From Aradus depressus (taxonomy: Eukaryota; Arthropoda; Insecta; Hemiptera; Aradidae): DNA of 64,000 bases. Below are positions 10,085-21,479 of the stretch, piece by piece. The stretch covers positions 40,503,087 to 40,567,086 of the forward strand of contig OY759216.1 of the NCBI GenBank assembly GCA_963662175.1. The letters are read 5' to 3'. Under the pieces are notes generated by a model, which ran no database searches, was not told where the DNA came from, and saw only the letters and a list, made by a program, of their open reading frames with translations. The position numbers were made by a program, and so were the translations under genes. Position 1 is the first letter of the stretch; every line of letters starts with the position of its first letter.

Positions 10085-10966
10085 TGAAGATGTAAAGTGA
10101 CTACATGTCATATTAATATTTGATAGGTTGTCATATTTATACAATCCTCAAGGTTACCTGAGATAATTTAAGACTGTGACACCCTGTCTCCTAGGGAAGT
10201 CCATGGGGTGTGAGAAGACCTACCTTAGTAGTAGATCATTTACAAATATTAGAGTGGTCAAAAATATAACTAAATAAAGAAAATACAATAGTAACATCAA
10301 GGTCATATCACCTACTACCCTTTCGTAGCTCTGGTGGACATGAGCCCTACTCTACTATGGGAGTCCTAAATTTTGCCTACCATAAATTTTTATTCACCTA
10401 GAGCAGGGGTCTTTAACGAGTACCTGACATCGAACAGGCTCGAGACCATCGCTTAACGTCCCATCCGTAAGTCGGCGTGCTTAAGTTTATTTTACCTCCC
10501 AGATAAAATAAACTAAGGGCCTCGGTCGGGTTTCGAACCCACGATCTTGAGCTCAGAAGGCAAGCACACATACCACAGAGCTACCGGCGCTCTCATAAGG
10601 GATATATGACATAATATAGAAGTACAAGAAGAAAATAAAATGCGTACATAATATAGAAAAATATATATTACATTGTGTTTTTATTATATTTTTATTATGT
10701 ACGTTTTTTTTTTTCTTCTTATATTTCGGATATTATGTCATATATCCCTTATTTCTTATATATACTATCTATTCTACTATAAAGCCCATTCTTTAGTTTT
10801 AAATTTCTTTCATAATTTCTTATTATTTTTTTCTTTATTTTCTTATATAATTTTGTTATATTATGCACTTCCCTAAGGGATAGAGAATCACAGTCTTAGG
10901 TAATCTGAGGTAACCTGAAGATTGTATAATATGACAACCTAGCAAACTTAAATGTCACTTTAGGAC
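10085..10966. repeat. Foldback element with nested hairpin and SINE
   Basis: Outer inverted arms of about 110 bp (10,085-10,203 and 10,866-10,966) share AGGTTGTCATAT, ATACAATC and AGGTTACCT, GACTGTGA and AGGGAAGT in opposite orientation. An inner pair (10,594-10,660 and 10,690-10,751) shares ATAAGGGATATATGACATAA and its complement. A SINE-A copy lies between the left outer and left inner arms. There is no coding potential. Confidence 0.75.
10294..10598 (-). repeat. SINE-A copy inside a foldback element
   Basis: Body and tRNA-like head are intact (TCGGGTTTCGAACCCACGAT, AGAGCTACCGGCGCTCTC). The terminal tail (GTTATTGTGACTCATGCCC) is missing and the body starts at CAAGGTCATATCACC. The head end abuts the inner hairpin arm directly. 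Confidence 0.88.
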
Positions 10967-11048
10967 TTTGCGCTGACGAATAGAGAACAGGCACATAATT
11001 TTTATTTATTCAATTAGATTATTTAAGGAACGCAGCTTCTTGTTGCAG

Positions 11049-13173
11049 GTACTATTCAGACAACTGTTGTGTCAGTGTTGTTACGCTTTGTACACTGCTC
11101 TTGGTCGCTGAAGGATTTTATATTCACGAAGACAGCGGAAATAAGAAATTTGAGAAGAGTCATTGGAACACTTGGCTGAGTGACTCCTTCTCTTTTCCTA
11201 AAGACTACATCTGGGGCCGGAGCCAACAACGAGGATGCTTGCGACCATCCTGGGAGGCTCTGGAGATGAGCAAGGCTCGGGACACCGCCAAAAGAGAAGG
11301 TGTTCCAATTTCTCCAGACACGTTACTTTCTGAAGAGGTGAATTTTTTCGATCTCAAACCACCACAAGCCTTTTTCTCAGTTACTGTGAGGCGACCCTCC
11401 TTCTATGGTGTTGAATCAAAACCTCGCTTTTTTCATGTTTTCTCGAGGGACAGAAGACCAACAGAAACTGTGAGTGACGAAGAAGGCCATGATGAGGATA
11501 CTGATGATACGACCAAACTTTTTGTGAATAAAAAAACACAATGCGTTCAAAGGCGTTCTTCAAAAAAATATTGTACTTGTGGTAATACGAATACGTGTGA
11601 TACTTCGATTCTTAAACAGACTTCTACACCTTGCTCCTGTATTCATTCCAAGACTCATGAGGAAGAAATTAGGACATCTTATTCAGAAAAAACCCCTATG
11701 AAGATGCAAACGAAGGACACGACTGAGCCATCATTTCATAAGGAAACGTGTTTGGTAAAATGCGTAACAAGATATATTACAGAATGTGAGACAATATGTG
11801 GGTCAAATATACAAACGGAGGGTACAAAACAGCATAGAACTCATTCAGCAGAGCACGAGGAATCTACAACCAAGTACACAACCCAGGTAAGGATTCTAAA
11901 AGAGTGTACCTGTGGTTCAAAAGAAGAAACATCTAAATCTAAAAGTCATTCATCAGAAACTACATGTATTTCAACAGAAGATGTTACTCATTTAACAGCG
12001 AGTACAAAGCAACCTTCTAGTAAACATACAAGGCATTCAACAGAAAGCGTAAAAGAGAGCACCTTCCCAAGCACTGAGGATGAACATCATTCAACAACCA
12101 AAAAGAGATCCACAATTTCTCGGTTACCTGCGAAGAAGACAACACATAGAACTGAAGAGAAATCGGATAGAAAGCAGACAACAAAGTCAATAACTCTTGA
12201 CTATGATGATGAGGAGGATGAAGCAGAAATAACGACAGCTGAACCTCCCATCAAACCTAAACATTCTACCAAAAGAAGAAAGACAACTAAAAGTTTAGAA
12301 TATGAAGAGGTAACCTTAACAGGAGATGATTCTGAAGATGAGGAGGAAGTGGATTTAAATGAAAGAGTTGCATCGCCTATGCTAAAAGAAGTAACGTTTC
12401 GATCTAATGATGATTGGATAAAAGATATTGGAGATAGTTTAAATGAATCTGAAAATGACGAGAATGATATGGAAACTACTGAATGCACAACGAAATCGCC
12501 AACTTGTTCAACAAGAAAAAAAAGTACTTTTGATTTGGCCGCATTGCTTGGAAGTTCTTTAAACCAGTCAATTTTTGATTTTCGTCATACACTCACAAAG
12601 CCCACGAGACGAAGGCTCAATAGACTTACGATCGATTCGCTTTTATTATTTGGAGATAATTTAAAAACCACAACTCAGTGTACAACTAATAAATGGTTTA
12701 GAAAAATTCCTACATTCTCAATTAATGTGTTCACTAAAGTGGATAAAAACGATTGCACGACGGGTAAATTTGAACGTACAACACATAAAAAATATAAAAC
12801 GACAACGCCGATACTGAACGAAAGGGACACGTATGAAGAAATAATGTCAAATCTGACAGCTAGCAACAGTATGTTTGGACAAAGAGTCTACGAAGCAGTT
12901 CGAGTGGTTCAGATAGACTTGGAGTCAAAGAGGGAGAGCATTCGGCAAATAATGGTGGAACATGACCTAGCTCTGAAGGGTATGAAGAGTCTGAAGAAGG
13001 TCCTCAAGCAATGTGACAAAGTTGAAGCGCAGTTAGTATCTCAGAAACGTCAATATTTGAAATATCTTTACGATTTGCTTCAAATAGCCAAACTTCAAGG
13101 AAACATCTACGAAAAACTGGAAAACAAGTATAACGACATCCTTAACAAGGTTTCTGGCGTAATTAAAATATAA
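11049..13173 (+). CDS. Large terminal exon of an unrecognised, probably secreted protein
   Basis: A long reading frame ending in TAA at 13,173. No in-frame ATG occurs before 11,266, but the frame is open back to a good acceptor (CTTCTTGTTGCAG, exon from 11,049). The first residues there hold a hydrophobic run (VVTLCTLLLVA), so the start Met should lie in an upstream exon. I see cysteine clusters (YCTCGNTNTC, CLVKCVTRYITECETIC), a Thr/Ser/Lys-rich middle, acidic tracts (DYDDEEDEAE, DDSEDEEEVD), NLTAS-type glycosylation sites and about 100 C-terminal residues likely to form coiled coil (from RVYEAVRVVQIDLESK). No family is recognised. If the upstream exon does not exist, translation could start at 11,266 and the protein would be intracellular. 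Codon use is AT-rich like the flanks. Confidence 0.75.
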
Positions 13174-13298
13174 ATTGTTATATAAACAATGATGTTTTTA
13201 CTTCCCCGGCTAAGAGTAATCATTGCAGGGGCTTCCCTGTACTACGTAATCAAATAAGAGGTGTCAGTCCAACAATATATTTTATTTATACTACAAAA
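13174..13298. other. 3' flank of the large exon
   Basis: No canonical AATAAA lies within 120 bp of the stop codon. The nearest candidates are TATAAA near 13,180 and AATATATTTTATTT near 13,275. Polyadenylation may use a variant signal, or the transcript may continue into the repeat that follows. Confidence 0.3.
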
Positions 13299-13981
13299 CA
13301 AGTAGTGAATCTTAAAGTAGAGAAGGGGTTAAACAAGTCATAGAGTCATCTCCCATACTTTTTTTTTTCCGCACTACCCGTCCGCCGCGTAAAGGGGAAA
13401 TAGGTCTGGTTTTAATTATTTAATTAAATTTTCTCGGCGTTTCCCGAAAGAGCTCGGGATCACGGCATCTATGTTTCATGGCTGCGTTGCGCCGAGGATG
13501 GTCGCAGGTGGGCCGTGTTACAGCACCCAGCGGTCATCCCCTAAACTACGTTATACTGCCTTCTTTACCTCCAACCAGGAGGCGACGAATCAACTGAACT
13601 CTGTGTAATCAGTCTCACTCATCAGCTTTTGAGGGTTCAGCCCCAGGTACGATCCTGTCCGGCGTATCAACTCCACCCTAGGCCCATCGTACAGTGGGCA
13701 TTAGAAAAATACGTGTTCTGCGGGCTGTTCTTCTTCTTGAAAAAGAAGATCTTGGAGTTGAAATCCCCGTGACCCGATAGTATTTGGGACGTTCACTGGT
13801 CCGGCTTTACCCAATCAGACTCAAGCCTTGCTCGGACGTTTGGAAAGTAAGTGCAGGTCGTTCGGCCGTCTGAGGATCGTGACCGTGAGTCTTGGCATCT
13901 CGCATACTCAGTCAACATCCTGAGATGCGTCTATAACTTCTTTATCCCCTTCTCTACTTTAAGATTCACTACTTGAGGAAG
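13299..13981. mobile_element. Element bounded by 35-bp inverted repeats, enclosing an R1-like tail
   Basis: The left end CAAGTAGTGAATCTTAAAGT then AGAGAAGGGGTTAAA is matched, in reverse with one mismatch, by TTTATCCCCTTCTCTACTTT then AAGATTCACTACTTG at 13,946-13,978. Between them lies a decayed R1-like LINE tail. Either a non-autonomous DNA element captured it, or a LINE inserted into a MITE. I saw no clear target duplication. Confidence 0.6.
13430..13905 (-). pseudogene. R1-like LINE, C-terminal end of ORF2 plus 3' UTR
   Basis: Minus-strand frames give DGRTTCTYFPNVRARLESD, SGHGDFNSK, then AEHVFF, a stop, CPLYDGPRVELIRRTGSYLG and FVASWLEVKKAV. These align by eye with the tails at 3.1 and 42.9 kb. 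A short Lys/Phe-coding insertion (about 13,728-13,752) and two stops disable it. Confidence 0.75.
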
Positions 13982-14039
13982 GCAGTTAATGATGATACCT
14001 CTTTATTACTTATTTAACAAGTAAGTCTAATACAACCGC

Positions 14040-15080
14040 TTAGCAGCTAAGAAATAAACTGCGTAATCGGCCAGAAATTCAAGTTGAGTTTTAACTGGAA
14101 TTTCATGTTTCCGACACCCTGATTCCAAAATGAAAATTAATTTTTTTCTTTTTGTCTGTGAACATGATAACTCCCGATAGAATGGATTTATCAACACGTA
14201 ATTTTATATGTTTATTCAGAACCCCATAAGGATGACACCTATTGATTTCCTACCAAATCGGTCAAAAGGGAGGCTTAACAGAAAAATATTATAAAATATA
14301 TCGGCCGAAGGAAACAGGAGGATCAGAGGAGGGTCTCGACTCAAAACCCCTGATAACTGCTGTTGTAATGTATCAACAGACAATTTATTATGGGAATTCA
14401 GACGCCTCTATGTCAACTAATTGATTATCTCATGCATTGCCGATGAACGACCAACGAGTTTTCAAACGGCGTCCCGGGAGTTACCATGTTCACAAACAAA
14501 GACCACACTTCACAAAGGGAAAAAAAAACACTAATAACTGCCATTGTAATGAATGTATTTACAAGACATTTCTTATGTAAATTCAAAGCTCTATAAGGAC
14601 GACACCTATTAATTTTCAGCGGAATCAGAAGAAGGGGAGGGGGCATCAGAGGGGTGCTCAATTCCAAAATCCTAATAATGCCAATGTAATGAATGTATCA
14701 ACACAACAAGGTTTAGAGGGATAGGTAGAAGTGAGTCATAAAAATTAGAAGAGATGGGGAAGTCATTCGAATATAGGGGCGTAGGAGAAGGGGGGAGGAT
14801 TGAAGGGAGGGGGAGGAGGTAAGAGAGGCGGAGGAGTGAAGGGAGTGGGAGGGGAATGGAGGGAGAGGAGGAGGACGGCCGCCTTCTTGCACATTAGCCC
14901 TGCACCAAAACATACTTATCTCCCCTACTGAATGAGAATTCAAGCCCCCTAGTCAACTATTGATTTTTAGGCTAAATGGATTGGTTTTAAAGGGAGAGCG
15001 ACAAATTAATTGATTAATTCGTTCTGGGGAAGTATATTGCTGGTGACTCACTCCGACTCTACTTTTTTTAAATTTAATAC
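14040..15080 (+). mobile_element. T-family element, long copy with insertions
   Basis: Forward order: AATCGGCCAGAAATTCAAGT and CGACACCCTGATTCCAAAAT (left terminal repeat), then units with AACTCCCGATAGAATGGATT, CATAAGGATGACACCTATTG and similar, repeated at least four times. The right end is TTAATTGATTAATTCGTTCTGGGGAAGTA. A G/A-rich tract (14,720-14,880) and other inserts enlarge it. Confidence 0.8.
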
Positions 15081-15700
15081 TCCCTTTTTGTTCAAAAAAA
15101 AGTATAAAGAAAGAAGAGGTAGATATGGCCAAAGAAGCGAGAAGTTTCAAGAATCAGTTGGATTATTGAACTTGGAGTTTGGCTAATGGGAACAATGTGG
15201 TTAGAAAAAATTGAGTTTCCAAAGTTTGGGCCAGAGAAACTACCCACTCAGCCAACTTCTTTCTCTCCCACTCTCTCTTCTATTCTTTTCTTGTCTTCTT
15301 ACTAACTTCACTGATTTTTATAAAATATCATTATCAATAATTTTTTTTTTTTTTTTTTTTGTCTGGTTTTCTGAGATAAGGAAGTGGATCAGATCATGTA
15401 AGATTAAAAATAATCTTTATTCTTGGAGATAGGTCTCCTAAGCATAACAACATAAGAAATAAACAAGATAATGTAAGTTACAACCAACCAATTGATATAT
15501 TAAAACAATTAACTAAAGAAACAATAATTGTTTATTTTTTATTTTTTTAATTTTATTTGTGATACAATCGTTCAGAAACAATAAACAGACTGGTTGACAT
15601 AATAATAAATGATAAAATATTTAAACAAATAATAAAAAGTAAGAAGCAATAACGGAAAGAGTATGTACAAATTAATAGTAAATATATACAAAAATAGAGG
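15081..15700. other. AT-rich spacer
   Basis: Poly-T patches (15,340-15,360) and no supported exon. Frames of 65-73 codons here are low-complexity. Confidence 0.4.
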
Positions 15701-15702
15701 GC

Positions 15703-16590
15703 GCCGTTAGCTCATTGGTATGCGTGCTTGTTTACCGAGTTCAAGGTCCCGGGTTCGAATCTTGGCCGAGGCTCTTATTTTATTTTATCTGAGAGGTAAG
15801 TGAAAGGAACATAAGGACGCCGTTCTTCTATGTAGGAAATTCGACGAGTAGGATTCCTGCAGGAGGCGGGGCTTTGAGAAGACTGAGAGGTGTGAGGGGA
15901 GAATCCGGTCATCAACAGCACTCCCTTGAAAAAATGGGGTGAACAAATAAATAAATAAGAAACAAAATAGATCCCGAGACTAACGTCGTCTCAGTCTTTT
16001 TGTAAGATTGTGGTAAGGATTTGGCAAGAGAGTTATTGTGGGTGAGGTCTTGGAAAATATTTTGATGCGATGGTCCAGAGCTTGTATGATGTCAGGTACT
16101 TGTTAATGACCCCTATCCAAACTTTGATAGGCAAAATTTAGAACTTCAACAATAGTAGGGTTCATGTCCACCAGAGCGACGAAAGAGCGCTATCGAGTAG
16201 TGAGCGATATGACCTCGTAGTTATAGCCCGGGCATGTGTCACAATAACTAACTGAATTAAGATTAGAAGCATGGCGAATCTGGAAAGGGGCAGAATTCCA
16301 GAGGGAGTTAGCCTGGATAAGGAAGGAGTTGTGGTTGGTTGTTGTCCTATGGGAAGGGTGGAGGGACGGGTTCTGGTGACACTGATAGATATAGGATTTA
16401 AATTGGAGCTTTTGGTAGATGTAGGAGGACTTTTGGTAAGATAAGGCTTGAAAAAGAAAGATGCCTAGGGTATATAGTCGACGGGGGGAGGGGAAGAGCG
16501 ATTTTGAGTCGGTACAAGAACTAGCAATAGAGGAGTGTCTGTGGAGCCCCAAGATGAATCTTATAGAGGAATTCATGTCTCACTTATTTT
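15703..16590 (+). mobile_element. Composite: long SINE-A fused to antisense LINE coding sequence
   Basis: It starts with a tRNA-like head (GGCGCCGTTAGCTCATTGGT box A, GGGTTCGAATCTTGGCC box B). An extended middle of about 300 bp, absent from ordinary copies, follows. The normal SINE tail ends GCCCGGGCATGTGTCACAAT at about 16,250. Immediately after, the plus strand is the reverse complement of a CR1-like ORF2 C-terminus. Minus-strand reading from 16,576 gives GIFLFQALSYQKSSYIYQKL, then SFLIQANSLWNSAPFQIRH, similar to the LINE at 46-49 kb. The same junction occurs in the copy at 29.0 kb. Confidence 0.8.
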
Positions 16591-18289
16591 TTATGCAATT
16601 TTTTATTTTTTTGTAAGTTATTTTCCGTCCTTTTAAACGAATCATAGGTTTTATTTAATTGTTGATTAATTTCTATATTTTTTTGTAGTTAGGAAAGCAA
16701 TCATTGAGACGCTATACCGCTATGCACGTTAGTCCTACTTCAAATTTAAGAACAAATAATTGTCAGAAATTTCATAACAAACATGTTTTCTAATGAACAT
16801 TGTTTCCATAAAATCAACTTTTCGCATGAATCAATCAAACGTCTGAAAAAATATTATGAAATATGCCACAGATAAACGGTGAGCCGCTCGACTCATATGA
16901 AAGAAATTTTGTCTCTGGAATGAGACATATATACCAAGTTTCATTCTTCCATCTCTATTAGAAGAGATGGAAAATGCGGACGACCGATTTGACGTCATGA
17001 AACCTAATTAATTTAAGATATATAAAAACATAAATCTTAGTTTTGTTGTAGTCCACAAAAAGGGGCTGGAGGAGGGATTTAACTGTTTCCCACAATGTTG
17101 TTACAGCCAGTTGTTAATCATGTAAGAAAATAAATAAATAAAAAATGTGCCCTGAGAATAAACGTTATTTTTAACATTTATTAAAAATATATTTACTTTA
17201 CTTCATGTTCGTTTTTCACTCTCTTTTAATCTTTTTTATACTCGATAAACCCTGAATTAAATGTTTTACCAGCGTTGTTTTACCCTCCAATTTTAATTAA
17301 ATTCTTCTATCAACATTTAATTGGCACACATATAAATGTGGATTTTAATTATATTTTGTACAAGTATTATAATCTCAAGACTAAAAAAAAATGTATGATG
17401 TATCAACATGTTAAGTTTTAGAGTATTTATTTATTTATTACTACATTGAATCCTATTACGGCTTATTGTAGAGAGTTGGGGTACAATTTGAATTTACATC
17501 CGATAAAATAATAAAGTAAGAATTTCACAACTTAATAAATTTCTAAATATCTAAATATTATAATAAATGCGCACATTTACTTGTATACAAACAGCCAAGA
17601 GAAATGCAAAACAGAAAAAATATATACTTTTATATACATACATACACATATACATATTATGACTTTAAATAAAACCAAAGTAATAAGCATTAAGTCAAAC
17701 CACTTTGTACTTAAACTGTAAGAAACAAGTACTTATTTAACAAAAACTTAATATGAAAATTTCAACTTAAATTCATTTGTCATTATCTTTATCAATTTGT
17801 TGTCCTCTACTCTTAATTTTAATTTTTTTTTTTTTTTTTCAATTTTTATTGTATGTTAGATTTTTTAATGTTAGATTTTTTAAATTAATAACATTATAAT
17901 ATAGTAATAGACATCATTAATTTGCTCAATAGAAACAATCTCTAATATTCTAATAATATTACTTTCATCTTCATCAGAGTTTTTAATATATTTAGATCAA
18001 TATTTTTCTCTAATATTTATATTATATATTTATTTATATATTTATTAAGTTCTATAGTATTAAACTGTCCATATTTCAAACACACTTTTAAAACGTTTTT
18101 CTTGCACTTTATCGGAAATTCCGTTGCTGGGCTTCTAAACAAGTTGAGGATGGTTTACTTAGATGGTAATATAAATGGAAGAGGCACTACTGGCTACATG
18201 CATAACGACCCAACTTGCTAAATGCCTCATAAACATCGACTGGCCAACATCGACCCCCCCAGCCTTAACCGCTCCTCCGATTAATTACC
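16591..18289. other. Long AT-rich stretch, no gene supported
   Basis: Repeats of small scale only: a tract related to the one inside the SINE at 7.8-8.0 kb (CCCACAATGTTGTTACAGCC at about 17,085), poly-T at 17,826-17,842 and AT-rich simple sequence. No splice-flanked reading frame was seen on either strand. Confidence 0.4.
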
Positions 18290-18541
18290 TTCTATGAATA
18301 TTCCACGACCTGATGAATATATCAAAGCCCTTCAAACTTCAAATCCTTCGGGCATTCAGCCCACTTGAATAGATATCTGCATAATGTAAACATAAACTGC
18401 AATTCTGTTAACGATAAAATGCAATTTAGTTATGATAATATTGCTTGCCTTGGGAACTATACAATTGAAAAAGTAAAATTTTTTTATCAGGAAAATAAGG
18501 ATGCACTACAAGAAGCATTAGGCATTCCTGAGAAAATTTAG
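18290..18541 (+). pseudogene. Coding-like relic, family unknown
   Basis: Two plus-strand frames look protein-like: RPDEYIKALQTSNPSGIQPT, then after a frameshift a run that includes YDNIACLGNYTIEKVKFF and ends KDALQEALGIPEKI before TAG at 18,539. I do not recognise it. The NPSGI-x-P element recalls a Helitron/PIF1 helicase C-terminus, but that is weak. It may be a decayed transposase. Confidence 0.3.
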
Positions 18542-18995
18542 CTTCCTTCTCAGTGGCGGATCTACCATACGGCTTAACCTCGTCCTGGAAACCAACGAAG
18601 CAGGTTCATTTTGCAAAGGCGGCTCTTTGTTTACTGTATTCAGTGTTGAGTGTGTTTGTTGTTTGATGAAAACATTTCGTAGGAACCTCATGACACTGTC
18701 AATGTCCGAATACATTTCTGCGATCTGAGACGAAATAATGGAAAGCTAATTACATAAATAAAAATATGTAATGAGGAAAACGGGGGAAAATCTACATTCG
18801 CTAAACATATTGACAAAGGTCACATATTCAACGAAGCAACGAGAACGAAATACATCTTTGTGAAAGGTAGACAGCTTGACTCTCTGGAACAACTGGAAAT
18901 TAATAGAACTAGAAAAAATGAAAATAGTTTCAACGACCATTTTCTTTTTCTTCTTGCGGTTTGATATTATGTCTTATATATACCTTATTTCTTAT

Positions 18996-19264
18996 AGTTA
19001 TTATGACTCATACCCGGGCTTTAACTGCGTGGACAAATCGTCTGCTACCAGAGCGCTCTTTTGTCGTTCTGGTGGACATGAGCCCGACTACTGAGGGAGT
19101 TCTAAAATTTGCCTACCTAGGTTTATTCACCTAGGGTCTTTAAGGAGTACCTGACATCACACAGGATCGGGACTATCGCTTATCGTCTCATTTGAAGGAC
19201 GCCGCGCCCAAGGTTTTTTCACCTTCCAGATAGAAAACCGAAAAGAAAGTGCCTCGGCCGGGTA
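18996..19264 (-). repeat. SINE-A copy, head mostly lost
   Basis: Tail, middle (TCGTTCTGGTGGACATGAGC) and the TTTTTTCACC body are recognisable. It ends at CTCGGCCGGGT, before box B. The 60 bp upstream (TATTATGTCTTATATATACC) match the inner arm of the foldback at 10.7 kb. Confidence 0.82.
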
Positions 19265-19568
19265 ATATTATGGTTAATATGAAGTAAGTATTGGTAACAA
19301 CGACGGCGATTAGTGGGTTCTACAGCAGGCCGTAGCAGCAATAAAAATAAATATACGAGAATTATATTGTGCCCTTATTCCCCCCTAGGCGGCGGACGGT
19401 TCAGGAGCCGGTACACCCAAAAAAAAAAAAAAATGAATACCCGACGGCAGACAATTTTATCATATCCCCGACAAGAGTGAACTCTCCCCTCTCAAATCCT
19501 GAAAGAAGTTGGTGTACCTGAACCATTATCGGTGGCCCCCCACCGACGAGTGTCTGCAAACAAGCCAG
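19265..19568. other. Spacer between SINE fragments
   Basis: No coding signal. It contains a short hairpin (CGGTGGCCCCCCACCG) and an A14 run. Confidence 0.4.
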
Positions 19569-19668
19569 AGTAGGGTCGGGCTCATGTCCACCAGAGAGAC
19601 GAAAGAGCGCTCTGACAGTAGACGATATGACCTCTTGCTTAAAGCTCGGCCATGAGTCACAATAACTA
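19569..19668 (+). repeat. SINE-A tail fragment
   Basis: GTCGGGCTCATGTCCACCAG through CCATGAGTCACAATAACTAACT. Only the last 100 bp of the element is present. Confidence 0.85.
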
Positions 19669-20011
19669 ACTACCTAACCTATCCTCCAACTTTCCAAGAG
19701 GTCATGAGGGTAGAAGGTGAAAGGGTAAAGGGGTTATTGTCAGGTCAGGAGGACAGTCTGGGGGCATTGGCACAACCTTCAGGGTGCAGACACACAGGTG
19801 GCAGCAGTGGCGCATCTATAGTTTTGGGGGACCTCACAGCCATTCATTTGAAGCCCCTTTGGAAATTTGTTGAGGAAAACCTTTTAGATGAGGAAGAGCA
19901 AGAATTAAATAAATATTAAAAAGTATGTGTTGGTCTTATCCCTTATCGTATTTCTCCTTATACATCAGTTTTTACTTTCTTATACTATAGTATAAGTATT
20001 CACCCACCGGA

Positions 20012-20104
20012 AAGAAGACGTGCTCAAGGTTTTTTCACCTTCCTGATATAAAAACTTAAGGGCCGAACCCGCGATCTTGAGCTCAGTAGGCCAGCACACT
20101 ACTT
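20012..20104 (-). repeat. SINE-A head-side fragment
   Basis: GACGTGCTCAAGGTTTTTTC, AAAACTTAAGGGCCGAACCC and CGATCTTGAGCTCAGTAGGC. The part between GGGCC and box B is deleted by about 15 bp. A G/T-rich tract with repeated CTTATGT follows. Confidence 0.8.
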
Positions 20105-20905
20105 TTGTAGTGTGTGTCTTATGTGTGTATGCGATGTCTTATGTCTGTGTGTGTGTCTTATGTTTGTATGCGATTCGAAAGTTATGCTCCTTCTAACCCA
20201 GAAACGATTGTACATTTTACAAGCTACCGCTTATATTTATCATTTAATCAAAAAACTTTTCAAGTTAACGTTGTAGAGAATACTTAGTCACATTATATAT
20301 TATACAAGTATATGATTTGTCGCAGGTCGTCCGGTTTGCTGAAAACCGTTCTGAAATGTCATTTTTAAATTTTGTTTTTAGACGTTTCCTTGATTTACCT
20401 GAAAACGTTTAGTCCTATGAAAAAATTACTATGAAACAAAAAAACCGCTGACAACACATATACTCGTACCGAGTAATGTCAGAAAGAAATGATTTCGTGT
20501 GGGGTGAGAAAGGGTGATCTATAGGGGTTGGTACACATATTTTATTTATCAAGTAAATTTAATTATCAATATTATAAACCGTTATCTGATTTAAATGGTT
20601 ACCTGATTGGTTTTATCTAATTTATGTTTTCCTCTTACCTCGCCAGAGATGTACCTGGCTACCTTTGGACAATGGAGAGAGGCCAGGCAACCAACCCTTG
20701 TCAGACTCAAAGAAAACACATCTGTCTAAACTTTCCCCATTTGTCTCAAACATTACTACATGATAAACTTATCTTCCTTTTTTTTTTAGAAGGGAAGTGG
20801 TATAGTTGAAAACGCTCATTGCAATAATTGCATCTCAATTTTAGTGCACACTTTTTCAAGAAAGAAAATTGTTTATATTTGAAACAAAAATGGTTATTAG
20901 TAAAA
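20105..20905. other. Spacer, no gene supported
   Basis: Contains CGTCCGGTTTGCTGAAAACCG, GACGTTTCCTTGATTTACC and related text that recurs near 41,820-41,960 (about 150 bp), showing another dispersed repeat. Part of it also recurs near 53,310-53,400 in the opposite sense. Confidence 0.5.
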
Positions 20906-21165
20906 ATAAAAATATCTTCGCTCTCAACAATATTAATCATGATTAACGATACCAGGAAGAAAGAAGACTTTAGAAAAACTCATAAAGGAATTTATTTCTT
21001 TAATGCCCTTCCCAACTTCTTGAAATCAATAGATACAATAAGACAATTTAAACTTCAACTAAAAATATTTATGTTAGAGGAAAATTGTGTTCAATTTCCA
21101 AAAACATTATTTGATACAAAGCTTTCATTTTTATTTTTAGGGCAGAGTACCTCTACTCCATAAAG
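20906..21165 (+). pseudogene. LINE reverse-transcriptase C-terminal tail
   Basis: The plus frame reads HKGIYFFNALPNFLKSIDTI then RQFKLQLKIFMLEENC. This is the common FFNSLP-x-x-(L/I)R...FK-x-x-LK terminal motif of several non-LTR retrotransposon clades. No catalytic part is present. An AT-rich 3' flank of about 300 bp follows. The clade is undetermined. Confidence 0.55.
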
Positions 21166-21479
21166 GTCTGTCCAATCTACGCTATGTTTAACCATTATTT
21201 CTCATTACTTGTGTACTAATTTATTTTATTTATCTTGGTATACTATATTATGTATTTTTATTAGTTCTCCTTTTTTTAAATTTTTTATTATTATATTCAG
21301 AAAGAATATATGTATTATTATTATTTAGGCAAAAAATTATTATATATTTTTTTGTTTATTTCTTATTTGTATTAATATTTTATGGATCTATTTATTTATT
21401 TATATTTTTTTATTTATTCATTTATAAATATATTAATTATTTATTGTTATTGTTACGTTGTTTTCTTTTTCTTTTCTAT

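Noticed and set aside
12201..12488. Ser-rich minus-strand ORF inside the large exon
   Set aside because: It is the complement of acidic and Thr codons of the plus-strand protein. The plus frame is far longer.
14713..14943. Ser/Pro/Leu-rich minus-strand ORF
   Set aside because: It is the complement of a GA-rich low-complexity tract inside a T element.
18290..18541. Helitron helicase C-terminus
   Set aside because: Only an NPSGI-x-P string suggests it. The downstream frame does not follow the helicase pattern, so I list it only as an unknown coding-like relic.
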